Part shown: one piece after another, positions 51,530 to 60,981 of the stretch
Layout of the letters: every line of letters begins with the position of its first letter
Position numbering within the stretch: the first letter of the stretch is position 1
From: Oleispira sp963851095
Lineage (GTDB): Bacteria > Pseudomonadota > Gammaproteobacteria > Pseudomonadales > Oceanobacteraceae
NCBI GenBank assembly: GCA_963851095.1
Contig: CAWKOX010000033.1
Span: 248,001 to 312,000, forward strand
Length of the DNA: 64,000 nt
Reading direction: 5' to 3'
Translations under genes and position numbers: made by a program
Notes under the pieces: generated by a model
What the model was told of the DNA's origin: nothing
The model's database searches: none
Seen by the model: the letters and a program-made list of their open reading frames with translations, nothing else

Positions 51530-52636
51530 ATGTGGAATTTTGATTGGCCAAAAGCCTACCCTGAAACACATGCTCAAGGCATGTTAAAACTTAAGCCCGA
51601 AGATTTTCAGGTTGATGAAATTCCACTGATGATTCCCGCCGGTGAAGGCGAACATATTTATCTTCACATTAAAAAGCGCGAAGTCAATACTCATTGGGTT
51701 GCGCGTTTATTATCAGAAAAATTTGGTGTTAAAGAGCACGACGTAAGCTACGCCGGACAAAAAGATCGTTATGCTGTGACCACACAATGGTTTAGCATCT
51801 ACGCTCCTAAAATCGATATCGCATTAGAAGCGCGTCCTTTTCCTGATGAAGATATCGAAATTCTTACGCAAACACGTCACAGTAAAAAATTACGTCGTGG
51901 CGACCTTGTAGGCAACCGTTTTAATATCGTCTTACGCGATCTTAAATTTGCTGAAGCTGAATCAGTAGAAGGCAGTCCGGTTGCAACCTTAAAGGCCGCC
52001 ATAGAGCAAAACCTAGAAGCGATCAAAGAAAATGGCGTGCCTAACTATTTTGGCCTGCAACGTTTTGGTCGTGGTGGTGGCAATATGGATCAAGCACTCG
52101 CCATGCTGACAGGCCAGCGCCGTGAAAAAAATCGTCAAAAGAAAAGTATGTATCTGTCAGCCGCTCGTTCTTACATTTTTAACCAAGTTCTCGCGGCGCG
52201 TATCGAGCAAGGTTTGTGGGGGAAATCTTTGGCTGGCGATATTGATGTTGCCGCCAAAGACACTCAAAACGCTAATCAAGCGACAGCACCTATGTGGGGG
52301 CGTGGTCGTTTGAATTCACACACAGATACTTTGGCACTTGAGCAAAAAATATCAGAGCCGTTGCAAGACTTGTGTAATGGTATGGAGCACGCGGGTTTAA
52401 ACCAAGAGCGACGTGAAATTGTGTCTAGCATCGAAAATATGCAATGGCAGTGGTTGGATAACGATGATTTGAACATCAGCTTCGCCCTAGCATCGGGCCA
52501 CTATGCAACGTCGGTATTACAAGAATTTATCAGCGTAACTGAGCCGGATCGCTTTGAAGATAAGTTTGAAGGGAAGCCGTTTGTTTATCACGGCAGCGAA
52601 ACAAAAGACGCTAATAGTAAAGAAGAGAGCAAATAA
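51530..52636 (+). CDS. truD: tRNA pseudouridine(13) synthase TruD
   Basis: Modifies U13 of tRNA-Glu. 368 residues, with the TruD-specific VSYAGQKDRYAVTTQWFSI (catalytic Asp in QKDR), GVPNYFGLQRFGRGGGNMDQAL, and a C-terminal LASGHYATSVLQEFI. It is followed immediately by surE, whose ATG overlaps the truD stop (TAATG), so the two are coupled. A glutamate/lysine-rich tail of about 20 residues exceeds the E. coli protein. Confidence 0.96.
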   Translation: MWNFDWPKAYPETHAQGMLKLKPEDFQVDEIPLMIPAGEGEHIYLHIKKREVNTHWVARLLSEKFGVKEHDVSYAGQKDRYAVTTQWFSIYAPKIDIALEARPFPDEDIEILTQTRHSKKLRRGDLVGNRFNIVLRDLKFAEAESVEGSPVATLKAAIEQNLEAIKENGVPNYFGLQRFGRGGGNMDQALAMLTGQRREKNRQKKSMYLSAARSYIFNQVLAARIEQGLWGKSLAGDIDVAAKDTQNANQATAPMWGRGRLNSHTDTLALEQKISEPLQDLCNGMEHAGLNQERREIVSSIENMQWQWLDNDDLNISFALASGHYATSVLQEFISVTEPDRFEDKFEGKPFVYHGSETKDANSKEESK

Positions 52637-53384
52637 TGGCCTTTCTATTATCCAATGACGATGGCGCGCACGCGCCAGGATTAGCACAGTTAGCCAAGTC
52701 TTTAACAGAAGCTGGGTATGAGCATCATGTGATTGCCCCTGATCGTGATCGCAGTGGGGTTTCAAACTCATTAACGCTCGATCGACCATTACATCCATTG
52801 TATTTAGATAATGGTTTTATTGCCATTAATGGCACGCCTACCGATTGTGTGCACCTAGGGCTAAATGCCTTGTATCGTGGTGAAGAATATAACCTCGATC
52901 GCGTGATCGCAGGTATTAACTCCGGTGCAAACCTCGGAGATGATGTTATTTATTCAGGAACGGTTGCCGCAGCAATGGAAGGGCGCTTTTTAGATAAAGC
53001 GCCTATTGCGATTTCGTTAGTCGGAAAAACCCACTTCATAACCGCCGCAAAAGTCTTGTCGATTTATTGCCAAAGATAGAAGCGTTATCACTGCCAGAAC
53101 GTACGATTATTAATATCAACGTTCCTGATGTGCCTTATGAGCAGCTTAAAGGTTTTGAAGTGACACGTTTAGGGCATCGAGCGCGTTCTGATAATCCGGT
53201 ACTAACTACTAACCCTCGCGGTAAAGAATGTTATTGGATCTCCGCAGCGGGTGAAGGGGCGGATGCAGGAGAAGGCACCGATTTTCACGCCATTGAGCAG
53301 GGAAAAGTCAGTATTACGCCAATTCATGCAGATATGACGCATGGAAATGCATTAGAATGCTTATCTCAATTAGCACACAATTAA
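52636..53384 (+). pseudogene. surE: surE, 5'/3'-nucleotidase, interrupted by one frameshift
   Basis: SurE is a metal-dependent nucleotidase/exopolyphosphatase. The N-terminal part (MAFLLSNDDGAHAPGL, INGTPTDCVHLGLNAL, INSGANLGDDVIYSGTVAAAMEG) is intact and in frame to about residue 140, where it ends in IYCQR-stop at 53079. The rest (LLPKIEALSLPERTIININVPD to the end) lies in the -1 frame from about 53058. Adding one G near 53056-53058 restores KVLVDLLPKIE and a 249-residue protein of normal length. A programmed -1 shift at the A-run (53049-53052) would also join the frames but has no strong slippery heptamer. Either a genuine pseudogene or a sequencing error. Confidence 0.85.
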
Positions 53385-53429
53385 ATAAGCAGAGAAATCG
53401 ATAGCGGATGATTTTACAAGGATCCTCAG

Positions 53430-54095
53430 GTGAATGATCAGCAACTAGCTGGCATTGGGATGACCTCTCAGCGCACTCGTAATCGTTTAGTACAACGCTT
53501 ACGCGATAATGGTATTGAAAATCAGCAAGTACTCGATGTCATGGCATCGACGCCAAGGCATTTATTTATTGATGAGGCACTTGCGCATCGAGCGTATGAG
53601 GATACATCTCTGCCTATTGGTAATGGCCAAACGATCAGTCAGCCTTATATCGTTGCTAAAATGACCGAGCTGCTATTAGCCGCTGGCCCATTGAATAATG
53701 TGCTAGAAGTTGGCACAGGCTCTGGTTATCAAACGGCTATTTTAGCGCCGTTAGTTAAAAGACTTTATAGCGTTGAACGTATAGAGCCACTTTTAACTAA
53801 AGCACGCGCTCGCATTCGCCAATTAAAACTTAACAACGTAACCTTTAAACTGTCTGACGGCCATTGGGGTTGGGAACAATCTGGCCCTTACGACGGCATT
53901 ATTGCAGCGGCTGCTCCCGAAGAAATACCACAAGGTCTGCTCGATCAAATGACAGACGGTGGGCGTATGATTCTGCCGGTTGGAGGTGATAAGCAAACCC
54001 TAGTATTGGTGACACGTGCTGGGGATAAGTGGCAAAGAACGGTTTTAGAAGAGGTTAATTTTGTTCCTTTTCTAGCAGGTATTAAAAAATCTTAA
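53430..54095 (+). CDS. pcm: Protein-L-isoaspartate O-methyltransferase
   Basis: Repairs isoaspartyl damage in proteins with SAM. 221 residues. Family signatures: TPRHLFIDEALAHRAYEDTSLPIGNGQTISQP, LEVGTGSGYQTAILA (SAM-binding glycine loop), AAAAPEEIPQGLLDQMTDGG and LVTR. Begins with GTG, with AAGGA upstream. The surE-pcm-nlpD-rpoS order is the conserved gammaproteobacterial stationary-phase block. Confidence 0.95.
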   Translation: MNDQQLAGIGMTSQRTRNRLVQRLRDNGIENQQVLDVMASTPRHLFIDEALAHRAYEDTSLPIGNGQTISQPYIVAKMTELLLAAGPLNNVLEVGTGSGYQTAILAPLVKRLYSVERIEPLLTKARARIRQLKLNNVTFKLSDGHWGWEQSGPYDGIIAAAAPEEIPQGLLDQMTDGGRMILPVGGDKQTLVLVTRAGDKWQRTVLEEVNFVPFLAGIKKS

Positions 54096-54151
54096 TCGCA
54101 ACGTGGCACTTCACATAGGTGCATGCATACGATTACGTGAAAAAATTAAAT

Positions 54152-54180
54152 GAAAAACCTGCAATTGCAGGTTTTTTTTT
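54152..54180 (+). terminator. Terminator after pcm
   Basis: AAAACCTGC-AATT-GCAGGTTTT (54154-54175) is a perfect 9-bp stem followed by more T. Confidence 0.85.
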
Positions 54181-54218
54181 AGCACACAGCTGATGCTGAT
54201 GATCAGTAAGGAAGCAAT

Positions 54219-55127
54219 ATGAAATATTTATGGTTGTATTTAAAAGGTATCGCAATGGGCAGTGCCGACGTTGTCCCAGGGGTTTCAGGAGGCACAATTG
54301 CCTTTATTACCGGTATTTACACTGAGTTATTAGATTCAATTAAATCTGTGAATATCAACGCACTGGTTACTTTATTTAAAGAAGGCCCGAAGGCCGCATG
54401 GCAAGCGATTAATGGCACCTTCTTATTGGTTTTATTGCTCGGTATCTTGAGTGCGATTTTGACACTGGCCAAGCTGATTCATTATCTATTAGATCATCAT
54501 GCCATTTTGCTATGGTCATTCTTCTTTGGCTTGATCCTAGCTTCCAGCCTGCATATGGCCAAACAGATTACCCAATGGGGCGGTAAAACCTATCTAGCCT
54601 TATTGTTAGGAGCGGTATGTGCAGGTTTCATCAGTATTGCAAGCCCTACCAGTATTGAAGCAAGTTACCTTAATATCTTCATCGCAGGCAGCATTGCTAT
54701 TTGTGCCATGATCTTACCAGGAATATCTGGCAGCTTTATTCTGCTATTAATGGGCTTATATGCACCAGTTCTGGCAGCTGTTAAAGGCTTTCAAATAGAC
54801 ATTATGCTGATATTCGCACTAGGAGCAGGGCTTGGATTAATGATGTTTTCACGTTTATTAAGTTGGTTATTGCACCGTTATCAAGACTTGATGTTCAGTT
54901 TATTAACCGGATTTATGCTGGGCGCCTTGCTAAAAGTATGGCCTTGGAAAGAAACCATTAGCGTTCGTATGAACAGTAAAGGTCTAGAAGTGCCCTTCGA
55001 ACAGCTCAATCGCTTGCCTGAATGGGTGAATAATGATCAGATACTGCTGTCTTGCTTGATGGCTTGTATTGGTTTTAGCTGTGTCTTCTTGTTAGAAAAA
55101 GTATCAAAACAGCAGGATAAAGACTAA
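54219..55127 (+). CDS. DUF368-family polytopic membrane protein
   Basis: A 302-residue inner-membrane protein with 8-9 helices; DUF368 family. The start (YLKGIAMGSADVVPGVSGGTIAFITGIY) and the internal repeat MILPGISGSFILLLMGLY are the family's inverted-repeat signature. Members have been linked to undecaprenyl-phosphate or lipid translocation; the exact activity here is not shown by sequence. It lies between pcm and nlpD, a common place for it in Oceanospirillales and Pseudomonas relatives. Confidence 0.9.
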   Translation: MKYLWLYLKGIAMGSADVVPGVSGGTIAFITGIYTELLDSIKSVNINALVTLFKEGPKAAWQAINGTFLLVLLLGILSAILTLAKLIHYLLDHHAILLWSFFFGLILASSLHMAKQITQWGGKTYLALLLGAVCAGFISIASPTSIEASYLNIFIAGSIAICAMILPGISGSFILLLMGLYAPVLAAVKGFQIDIMLIFALGAGLGLMMFSRLLSWLLHRYQDLMFSLLTGFMLGALLKVWPWKETISVRMNSKGLEVPFEQLNRLPEWVNNDQILLSCLMACIGFSCVFLLEKVSKQQDKD

Positions 55128-55338
55128 AAAGCTCATCACTTAGTTAAATGGCTTGCGCGGGGGGAGTCGCTTTTTTCACCTCGCTAGACAAAAAATCGCT
55201 GAATGATAGTCGTAGTTACAAAATAAAAACGATTTTTTATGTCGTTTTTAGATCAATAAAGAATATAAAGAGTTGTTTTAATACCTATAGGTTAAGACAA
55301 TTACATGCATTTGCAAAAGTCATAAAGCTGTTATTTAT

Positions 55339-56151
55339 ATGTGTCAAAAAAATATCTTTCGAAACCGAATGTTTCAGACTGCAAGTTATGTATCAATCAT
55401 AGCAATTTGTGTAGTTATGACAGGTTGCCTCAGTAGTCGAGAATTTATATCAACTGAAGAGAAGTTCAGTGAAAGGAAAAAGGTGACGGGTTTCCATATA
55501 GTGGAAAAAGGTGACACTTTGTTCTCTATTGCATGGACTTATGGATGGGATTATCGCGAGTTAGCTAACACTAACTCAATCCGTCACCCTTACACCATTT
55601 ATGCAGGGCAAAAAATTGACGTCGCGAATCGCCCCTTGGTTAAAAAATCAGCAAATACTACTAGTGTCGGAAAAACGTCAAAATGGAAGCCCAAGCAGGA
55701 AAAGGTTACTAAACGCGCAGCCCCAGCCCGTCTAAATACGCCAAAAGAACCATCAATAGGCACTAAAAAAGGTTGGAAATGGCCCGCAAAAGGCAAGCTG
55801 ATAGAGGGCTTTTTAGCCAATAACTCACAAAACAAGGGTATTGATATCGCCGGTAATTTGGGGGAATCTGTAAATGCAGCTGCGGCAGGGACGGTCGTTT
55901 ATGCAGGGAAGGGACTTCGTGGATATGGCAACTTAGTGATCATAAAACACGACTCAAAATTCCTTAGCGCATACGCCCATACAAGCCGCATTCTGGTTCG
56001 CGAAAAAGAAAAAATTAAAGCGGGGCAGATAATTGCCGAAATAGGTTCTACTGGGACGGATCGAGTGAAACTTCACTTTGAGATACGTCGGAACGGCAGA
56101 CCAGTAGATCCCCTTCAGTTTTTACCAAAACGGTACTCTGGAGGAGGATAA
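55339..56151 (+). CDS. nlpD: NlpD, LysM/LytM amidase activator lipoprotein
   Basis: Outer-membrane lipoprotein that activates the amidase AmiC in septal cell-wall splitting. 270 residues: lipobox VMTGC; LysM domain FHIVEKGDTLFSIAWTYG...IYAGQKIDV; a basic Ser/Lys linker; LytM domain NKGIDIAG...YGNLVIIKH...LSAYAHTSR...LHFEIRRNGRPVDPLQFLP. The M23 zinc ligands are degenerate (N-K-G-I-D instead of H-x-G-x-D), as in true NlpD, so it is not a peptidase. Start 55339 is preferred because the next ATG (55369) would lack a basic n-region. Confidence 0.93.
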   Translation: MCQKNIFRNRMFQTASYVSIIAICVVMTGCLSSREFISTEEKFSERKKVTGFHIVEKGDTLFSIAWTYGWDYRELANTNSIRHPYTIYAGQKIDVANRPLVKKSANTTSVGKTSKWKPKQEKVTKRAAPARLNTPKEPSIGTKKGWKWPAKGKLIEGFLANNSQNKGIDIAGNLGESVNAAAAGTVVYAGKGLRGYGNLVIIKHDSKFLSAYAHTSRILVREKEKIKAGQIIAEIGSTGTDRVKLHFEIRRNGRPVDPLQFLPKRYSGGG

Positions 56152-56228
56152 AGTTTAATCAATCGTTCTGGTATGAAAAATGAATCATAACAGAAACAAT
56201 CAGAACGAATAAAAAGGCGGGACGTGAC

Positions 56229-57215
56229 ATGGCAGCTCAACAGGAAATTAACGCAGAAACCTTCGATGATGTAATTGAAGCACCTACGAAAGTAAAAGCA
56301 AAAAAACCAACATCGCCTGTTGAACGAACGAGCAAGGCACCCCAAGAGCGATTTATCGCTGAGCCAAGTTCTGCAAAAGCCTTAGATGCTACCCAGCTAT
56401 ATTTAAACGAAATTGGCTTCTCGCCACTTTTAACCCCAGAAGAAGAAGTACACTTTGCTCGTCTAGCTCGTAAGGGTGATGAGAAAGGCCGCAAACGTAT
56501 GATTGAAAGTAACCTACGTTTGGTGGTTAAAATCTCACGTCGTTATGTTAATCGCGGTTTATCACTATTAGATCTTATTGAAGAAGGTAACTTAGGTCTG
56601 ATTCGCGCTGTTGAAAAATTTGATCCTGAGCGTGGTTTCCGCTTCTCAACATACGCAACCTGGTGGATTCGTCAGACCATTGAACGTGCGATTATGAACC
56701 AAACTCGTACCATTCGTTTGCCTATCCACGTAGTAAAAGAATTAAACGTTTATCTTCGTGCAGCAAGAGAGCTTGCGCAGAAGCTAGACCATGAACCTTC
56801 CCCAGAAGAGATTGCAGCATTACTAGATCGCCCGGTTGCGGATGTTAAGCGTATGCTTGCATTGAATGAACGTGTGACTTCGGTTGATACGCCATTAGGC
56901 CCAAACTCAGATAAATGTCTACTTGATACAGTGGCTGACGATCGCAGCGCCGATCCTTGTACAACTCTTCAAAATAACGATATTACCGGTAGCCTGTCTG
57001 ATTGGTTAGATGAGCTTACTGAGAAGCAGCGTGAGGTCGTCTCCCGTCGCTTTGGTCTTCGCGGATATGAAACCAGCACTTTAGAAGATGTAGGCCGTGA
57101 GATTGGTTTAACACGTGAACGTGTCCGTCAGATACAGGTAGAAGCTTTAAAGCGTCTACGTGAGATTATGGAAGGCCAGGGGCTAAATGCGAGCACTATC
57201 TTTGGTGATGCTTAA
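56229..57215 (+). CDS. rpoS: RNA polymerase sigma factor RpoS
   Basis: Stationary-phase/general-stress sigma factor. 328 residues. Region 1.2: LDATQLYLNEIGFSPLLTPEEEVHFAR; region 2: NLRLVVKISRRYVNRGLSLLDLIEEGNLGLIRAVEKFDPERGFRFSTYATWWIRQTIERAI; region 4: LRGYETSTLEDVGREIGLTRERVRQIQVEALKRLR. The position downstream of nlpD suggests that transcription also enters from promoters within nlpD, as in E. coli (family knowledge). Confidence 0.98.
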   Translation: MAAQQEINAETFDDVIEAPTKVKAKKPTSPVERTSKAPQERFIAEPSSAKALDATQLYLNEIGFSPLLTPEEEVHFARLARKGDEKGRKRMIESNLRLVVKISRRYVNRGLSLLDLIEEGNLGLIRAVEKFDPERGFRFSTYATWWIRQTIERAIMNQTRTIRLPIHVVKELNVYLRAARELAQKLDHEPSPEEIAALLDRPVADVKRMLALNERVTSVDTPLGPNSDKCLLDTVADDRSADPCTTLQNNDITGSLSDWLDELTEKQREVVSRRFGLRGYETSTLEDVGREIGLTRERVRQIQVEALKRLREIMEGQGLNASTIFGDA

Positions 57216-57311
57216 TACGTCTTTCTTAAAACGCCATTAGACGTGCTTACATAGGTCATTGGCGATGTTTTATTCGACAGGCGGAAGTCGGTGAATCGAA
57301 ATTAAGACAAA

Positions 57312-57343
57312 TAAAAAGGGCTACTGTTAAGTAGCCCTTTTTT
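57312..57343 (+). terminator. Terminator of rpoS
   Basis: AAAAAGGGCTAC (57313-57324) pairs with GTAGCCCTTTTT (57331-57342) over a 6-nt loop. Bidirectional in form, separating it from the convergent fdxA. Confidence 0.9.
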
Positions 57344-57454
57344 ATGCGCGTCATTTCAAGAGATAGAAATCACGAAATGGATACGCGAAGTGAATGCACT
57401 TGCAAATTGAATGCACTGGCAAATTAAATCCACTCACTCATAAATAGTGCAATG

Positions 57455-57784
57455 CTATCTTTCTAGATACTGAAGTTTATCTGGAACACCGTCCCATTCT
57501 TCTGCATCAGCCGGAGAATCTTTCATCTCAGTGATGTTGTTATCACGCCATTCTTCAGATAACTCTGCGTTTAATTCGATAAACTGCTGCTGATCTGCAG
57601 GCACTTCATCTTCAGAGAAGATGGCTTGTGCAGGGCACTCAGGTTCACATAACGCACAGTCGATACACTCATCAGGGTCAATAACTAAGAAGTTAGGGCC
57701 TTCGTAGAAACAATCTACAGGGCATACTTCGACACAGTCTGTGTGCTTACACTTAATACAATTATCGCCTACTACAAATGTCAT
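57455..57784 (-). CDS. fdxA: 7Fe-type ferredoxin FdxA
   Basis: Small electron carrier with [3Fe-4S] and [4Fe-4S] clusters. 109 residues. Cys pattern: NCIKCKHTDCVEVCPVDCF, then ECIDCALCEPECPAQAI. The C-terminal ~40 residues are the acidic extension of Azotobacter-type FdxA, ending PDKLQYLER. Sits between rpoS and mutS, as in Pseudomonas. The upstream 57785-57934 segment shows an A/T-rich leader only. Confidence 0.95.
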   Translation of the reverse strand: MTFVVGDNCIKCKHTDCVEVCPVDCFYEGPNFLVIDPDECIDCALCEPECPAQAIFSEDEVPADQQQFIELNAELSEEWRDNNITEMKDSPADAEEWDGVPDKLQYLER

Positions 57785-57934
57785 TGCAGTCTATCTCCTC
57801 ATCTCATTGGGTCTATGCCCATCACGGTGGCGTCATTCTAGAGATGCTGCCTTAATACCGCAAGGTTATATATTGAATAAACTTATATCATAATGTGATA
57901 TTAATATGCAATTTGTTGCATATAATAGATATTT

Positions 57935-60583
57935 CTATCGCAACATTGATTTAAGTCGATAAATTTCTTCCAGTGCTTGTCTGGGAGTTAAGTCGTCAGC
58001 GACCAATTCCGAGATCGCTATTTCGATCTCGGAAGGGCCTTGATCGAACATGTCAGATTGCATTGGGCTGATACTTTTTTGCTCGACTTGCGAGATCTCA
58101 GCTTTTAACGGTTTAGATTGCTCCGTATTATTCGACGACACCGACTGAACAGTGTTAGCAGGATGAAAACTGTCTTTCTCAAGCAAGTGCAGCTTTTCTT
58201 TTGCTTGCTCGATCACCTCTTTAGGCACCCCAGCCAACTGCGCAACTTGCAAACCGTAGCTCTGACTTGCAGGGCCTGATTCAACATTGTGCAAAAATAT
58301 AATGCGGTCTTCGTGCTCGGTAGCGGTTAGATGCACGTTCACAACATTGTTCATTTGCTCGGGCAGCGTCGTCATTTCAAAGTAGTGAGTTGCGAACAAC
58401 GTCAGCGCATGAACTTCTTTGGCTAAATGAACAGCAGCGGCCCAAGCTAACGATAGCCCATCAAAGGTACTGGTGCCACGGCCGACTTCATCCATTAATA
58501 CCAAGCTATTAGGTGTCGCGTTATGAAGGATGTTCGCAGTTTCAGTCATTTCTACCATAAACGTAGAGCGACCGCCGGCAAGGTCATCCGCAGAACCCAT
58601 ACGGGTAAAGATTCTATCAATAGGGCCAATCACCGCTGAATCTGCAGGCACGTAACTGCCAATGTGCGCTAATAAAACGATCAGAGCATTCTGGCGCATA
58701 TAGGTCGATTTACCGCCCATGTTAGGGCCGGTAATAATAAGCATGTCTTGCTCAGAACTCAGCTCTAATCCATTAGCCACAAACGGATCATCTAATATCT
58801 CTTCAACCACCGGGTGACGACCAGAAGTAATTTCAATACCGCGCTCAGCCACAAGCTTAGGAGGCGTAAAGCGCAGCGTACTGGCGCGTTCGGCTAGATT
58901 AATCAATACATCCAACTCGGCCAAACCGGTCGCTGTATCTTGTAGTGTGAAAAGGTCTTCCGCTAAGCGTTCAACCAATTTTTCATACAGATGCTTCTCG
59001 CGCGATAACGAGCGGCTTTTGGCGCTGAGTGCTTTATCTTCAAACTCTTTTAATTCGGGGGTAATAAAGCGCTCGGCATTTTTAAGCGTTTGACGACGAA
59101 CGTATTCCACAGGAGCGGCTTCAGATTGCGCTTTACTGATTTCAATAAAATAACCGTGAACGCGGTTATAGCCGACTTTTAAGGTCGATATCCCCGTTTT
59201 CTCTTTTTCACGCTGTTCGATTTCTAATAAATAGTCACCGGCGTTTTGGCTTATGGCTCTAAGCTCATCTAGCTCTTCGTCATAGCCCGTCGCAATCACA
59301 CCGCCATCGCGAATAATCACAGGAGGATTATCAATGATCGCTTTCTGTAACTCTTCAACCCATTGAGGATACTGTTTGATCAACGCCGAAAGTTCTTTTG
59401 CGCGATCGGCACTTAAACTGGTTAGAAGTGTTTGTAATTCAGGTAGACGTGCTAAGGCATCGCGTAATCGAGCAAGATCACGAGGACGAGCTGAACCTAA
59501 TGCGACGCGCGAAAGAATACGTTCAATATCACCAATGCCTTTCAGCTGTTGATGCAAAGATTCCCAGTGGTAATCTTCAATTGATTCAGCAATTAGCTGC
59601 TGACGCTGATTAAGAGTATCGCGATTACGAATCGGGCGATTCAACCAGCGGCGCAATAAACGACTGCCCATTGCGGTGGCGGTACGATCCATTACCCACG
59701 CAAGAGTATGGTCCGTGCTGCCTTGCTGATTAATATCAATCTCAAGGTTTTTACGGCTAGCCGGATCGATAATAATCGCGTCATCAGGCTGCTCAATGAG
59801 CAAGGTACGAATATGTGGCAAGCCTGAACGCTGAGTTTCTTGAGCGTATTGCAAAAGACAACCCGCTGCTTGAATCGCAACCACAAGATGCTCACAACCA
59901 AAACCACACAAATCTTTAGTTTTTAACTGAGTGGTTAATAAACGCAGGGCAGTATCGGATTCAAAATGCCAAGGGGCTTGAGACTTAGCGCCAGGGCGGT
60001 TAGTTAACGCCTCTGGGAATGCTTGATCTTCGTTATATAAAAGCTCGGCAGGCTTAATGCGTTCTAGTTCGGCTAATAAAGAATCTTCACTCGATACTTC
60101 CATGACGACAAAGCGGCCAGAACTGATGTCGAGCATGGCAATGCCATACAGAACGTCTTTATTGAGCTTTTGTTTGTTAACGGCCACTAATAAATTATCG
60201 CGGCGTTCATCTAGAAAGGCTTCGTCAGTTAACGTGCCAGGGGTAATAACCCGAACAACTTTACGCTCAACAGGGCCTTTCGAGGTAGCAGGGTCACCGA
60301 CTTGCTCAGCAATACCGACCGAAACACCTAAGCGAACAAGCTTACCAATGTAACCTTCAGCAGCATGATAAGGAATACCCGCCATAGGAATCGGCTCACC
60401 ACCGCTATGGCCACGAGCCGTTAGGGTAATATCTAATAAGCGAGAAGCATTGCGCGCATCATCATAAAACAGCTCGTAAAAATCCCCCATGCGATAAAAA
60501 AGCATGATCTCAGGAATCTCTGCCTTGAGGCGGAAGTATTGCTGCATCATCGGCGTGTGGGTGGTAGCTGCTGACTTACTCAT
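57935..60583 (-). CDS. mutS: DNA mismatch repair protein MutS
   Basis: Mismatch-recognition ATPase. 882 residues (E. coli 853). Mismatch-binding domain with MGDFYELFYDDA (the Phe-x-Glu stacking residues), Walker A TGPNMGGKSTYMRQ, Walker B LVLMDEVGRGTSTFDGLSLAWA, and the C-terminal dimer region with DDLTPRQALEEIYRL. A linker of about 35 residues (SVSSNNTEQSKPLKAEIS) accounts for the extra length. It is divergent from recA. Confidence 0.98.
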   Translation of the reverse strand: MSKSAATTHTPMMQQYFRLKAEIPEIMLFYRMGDFYELFYDDARNASRLLDITLTARGHSGGEPIPMAGIPYHAAEGYIGKLVRLGVSVGIAEQVGDPATSKGPVERKVVRVITPGTLTDEAFLDERRDNLLVAVNKQKLNKDVLYGIAMLDISSGRFVVMEVSSEDSLLAELERIKPAELLYNEDQAFPEALTNRPGAKSQAPWHFESDTALRLLTTQLKTKDLCGFGCEHLVVAIQAAGCLLQYAQETQRSGLPHIRTLLIEQPDDAIIIDPASRKNLEIDINQQGSTDHTLAWVMDRTATAMGSRLLRRWLNRPIRNRDTLNQRQQLIAESIEDYHWESLHQQLKGIGDIERILSRVALGSARPRDLARLRDALARLPELQTLLTSLSADRAKELSALIKQYPQWVEELQKAIIDNPPVIIRDGGVIATGYDEELDELRAISQNAGDYLLEIEQREKEKTGISTLKVGYNRVHGYFIEISKAQSEAAPVEYVRRQTLKNAERFITPELKEFEDKALSAKSRSLSREKHLYEKLVERLAEDLFTLQDTATGLAELDVLINLAERASTLRFTPPKLVAERGIEITSGRHPVVEEILDDPFVANGLELSSEQDMLIITGPNMGGKSTYMRQNALIVLLAHIGSYVPADSAVIGPIDRIFTRMGSADDLAGGRSTFMVEMTETANILHNATPNSLVLMDEVGRGTSTFDGLSLAWAAAVHLAKEVHALTLFATHYFEMTTLPEQMNNVVNVHLTATEHEDRIIFLHNVESGPASQSYGLQVAQLAGVPKEVIEQAKEKLHLLEKDSFHPANTVQSVSSNNTEQSKPLKAEISQVEQKSISPMQSDMFDQGPSEIEIAISELVADDLTPRQALEEIYRLKSMLR

Positions 60584-60981
60584 ATGTGCGCTGAATTCCT
60601 AATTGAAAATAACAAAAACAGCATTGTAAGGGATTGTGGGGCTTTTGAACAAAGCATCTGCGTAATGCTAATCAGTAAAGTTATTACAAATGACAACGTA
60701 GGCGTTAAAAAGTACTGTATTAATGAGAAGAAAGTACTGGGTAAAATACTGTATATTTTGTCTCGGCTCCTGAAAAATATTTGCATTAAAAAAATAATTG
60801 GTACCTTGAGATTCATTATTCATGGGCTCTGTAGAGGAGTTGATTGTTTTTTGTTACATAAAATCAATTTTATGACTTGGCCTATCTCATAAGCTATGCT
60901 TAAATACTGGTTAAATCTACAGTAAAGAAGAAGATGATTAGAATAATCTGATTATCAAAGCTAAATATAAGGAACGTCATA
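60584..60981. other. mutS-recA intergenic region without a convincing gene
   Basis: About 400 bp that is AT-rich. Contains the LexA box at 60905 and three other TACTG words (60713, 60735, 60747). A 102-codon open frame (60584-60892) starts within the mutS leader, has no ribosome-binding site and a Cys/Ile/Lys-biased composition; I treat it as spurious. Confidence 0.55.
60905..60924 (+). promoter_or_regulatory. LexA (SOS) box upstream of recA
   Basis: TACTG-N10-CAGTA, with CTG...ACAG core (TACTGGTTAAATCTACAGTA), 57 bp before recA. Matches the gammaproteobacterial SOS-box pattern with one deviation in the CTGT half, so recA should be LexA-repressed. Confidence 0.8.

Noticed and set aside
53040..53080. 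Programmed -1 frameshift in surE
   Set aside because: The short A-run (GCAAAAG) is not a canonical X-XXY-YYZ heptamer and no stimulatory stem is obvious; a missing G explains the break more simply. Not fully excluded.
55148..55402. 84-codon open frame before nlpD
   Set aside because: It overlaps the nlpD start in another frame, has no ribosome-binding site and its sequence lacks domain features.
60584..60892. 102-codon open frame upstream of recA on the + strand
   Set aside because: No ribosome-binding site, unusual Cys/Ile/Lys composition, overlaps the mutS leader and the recA control region, and no recognisable family.
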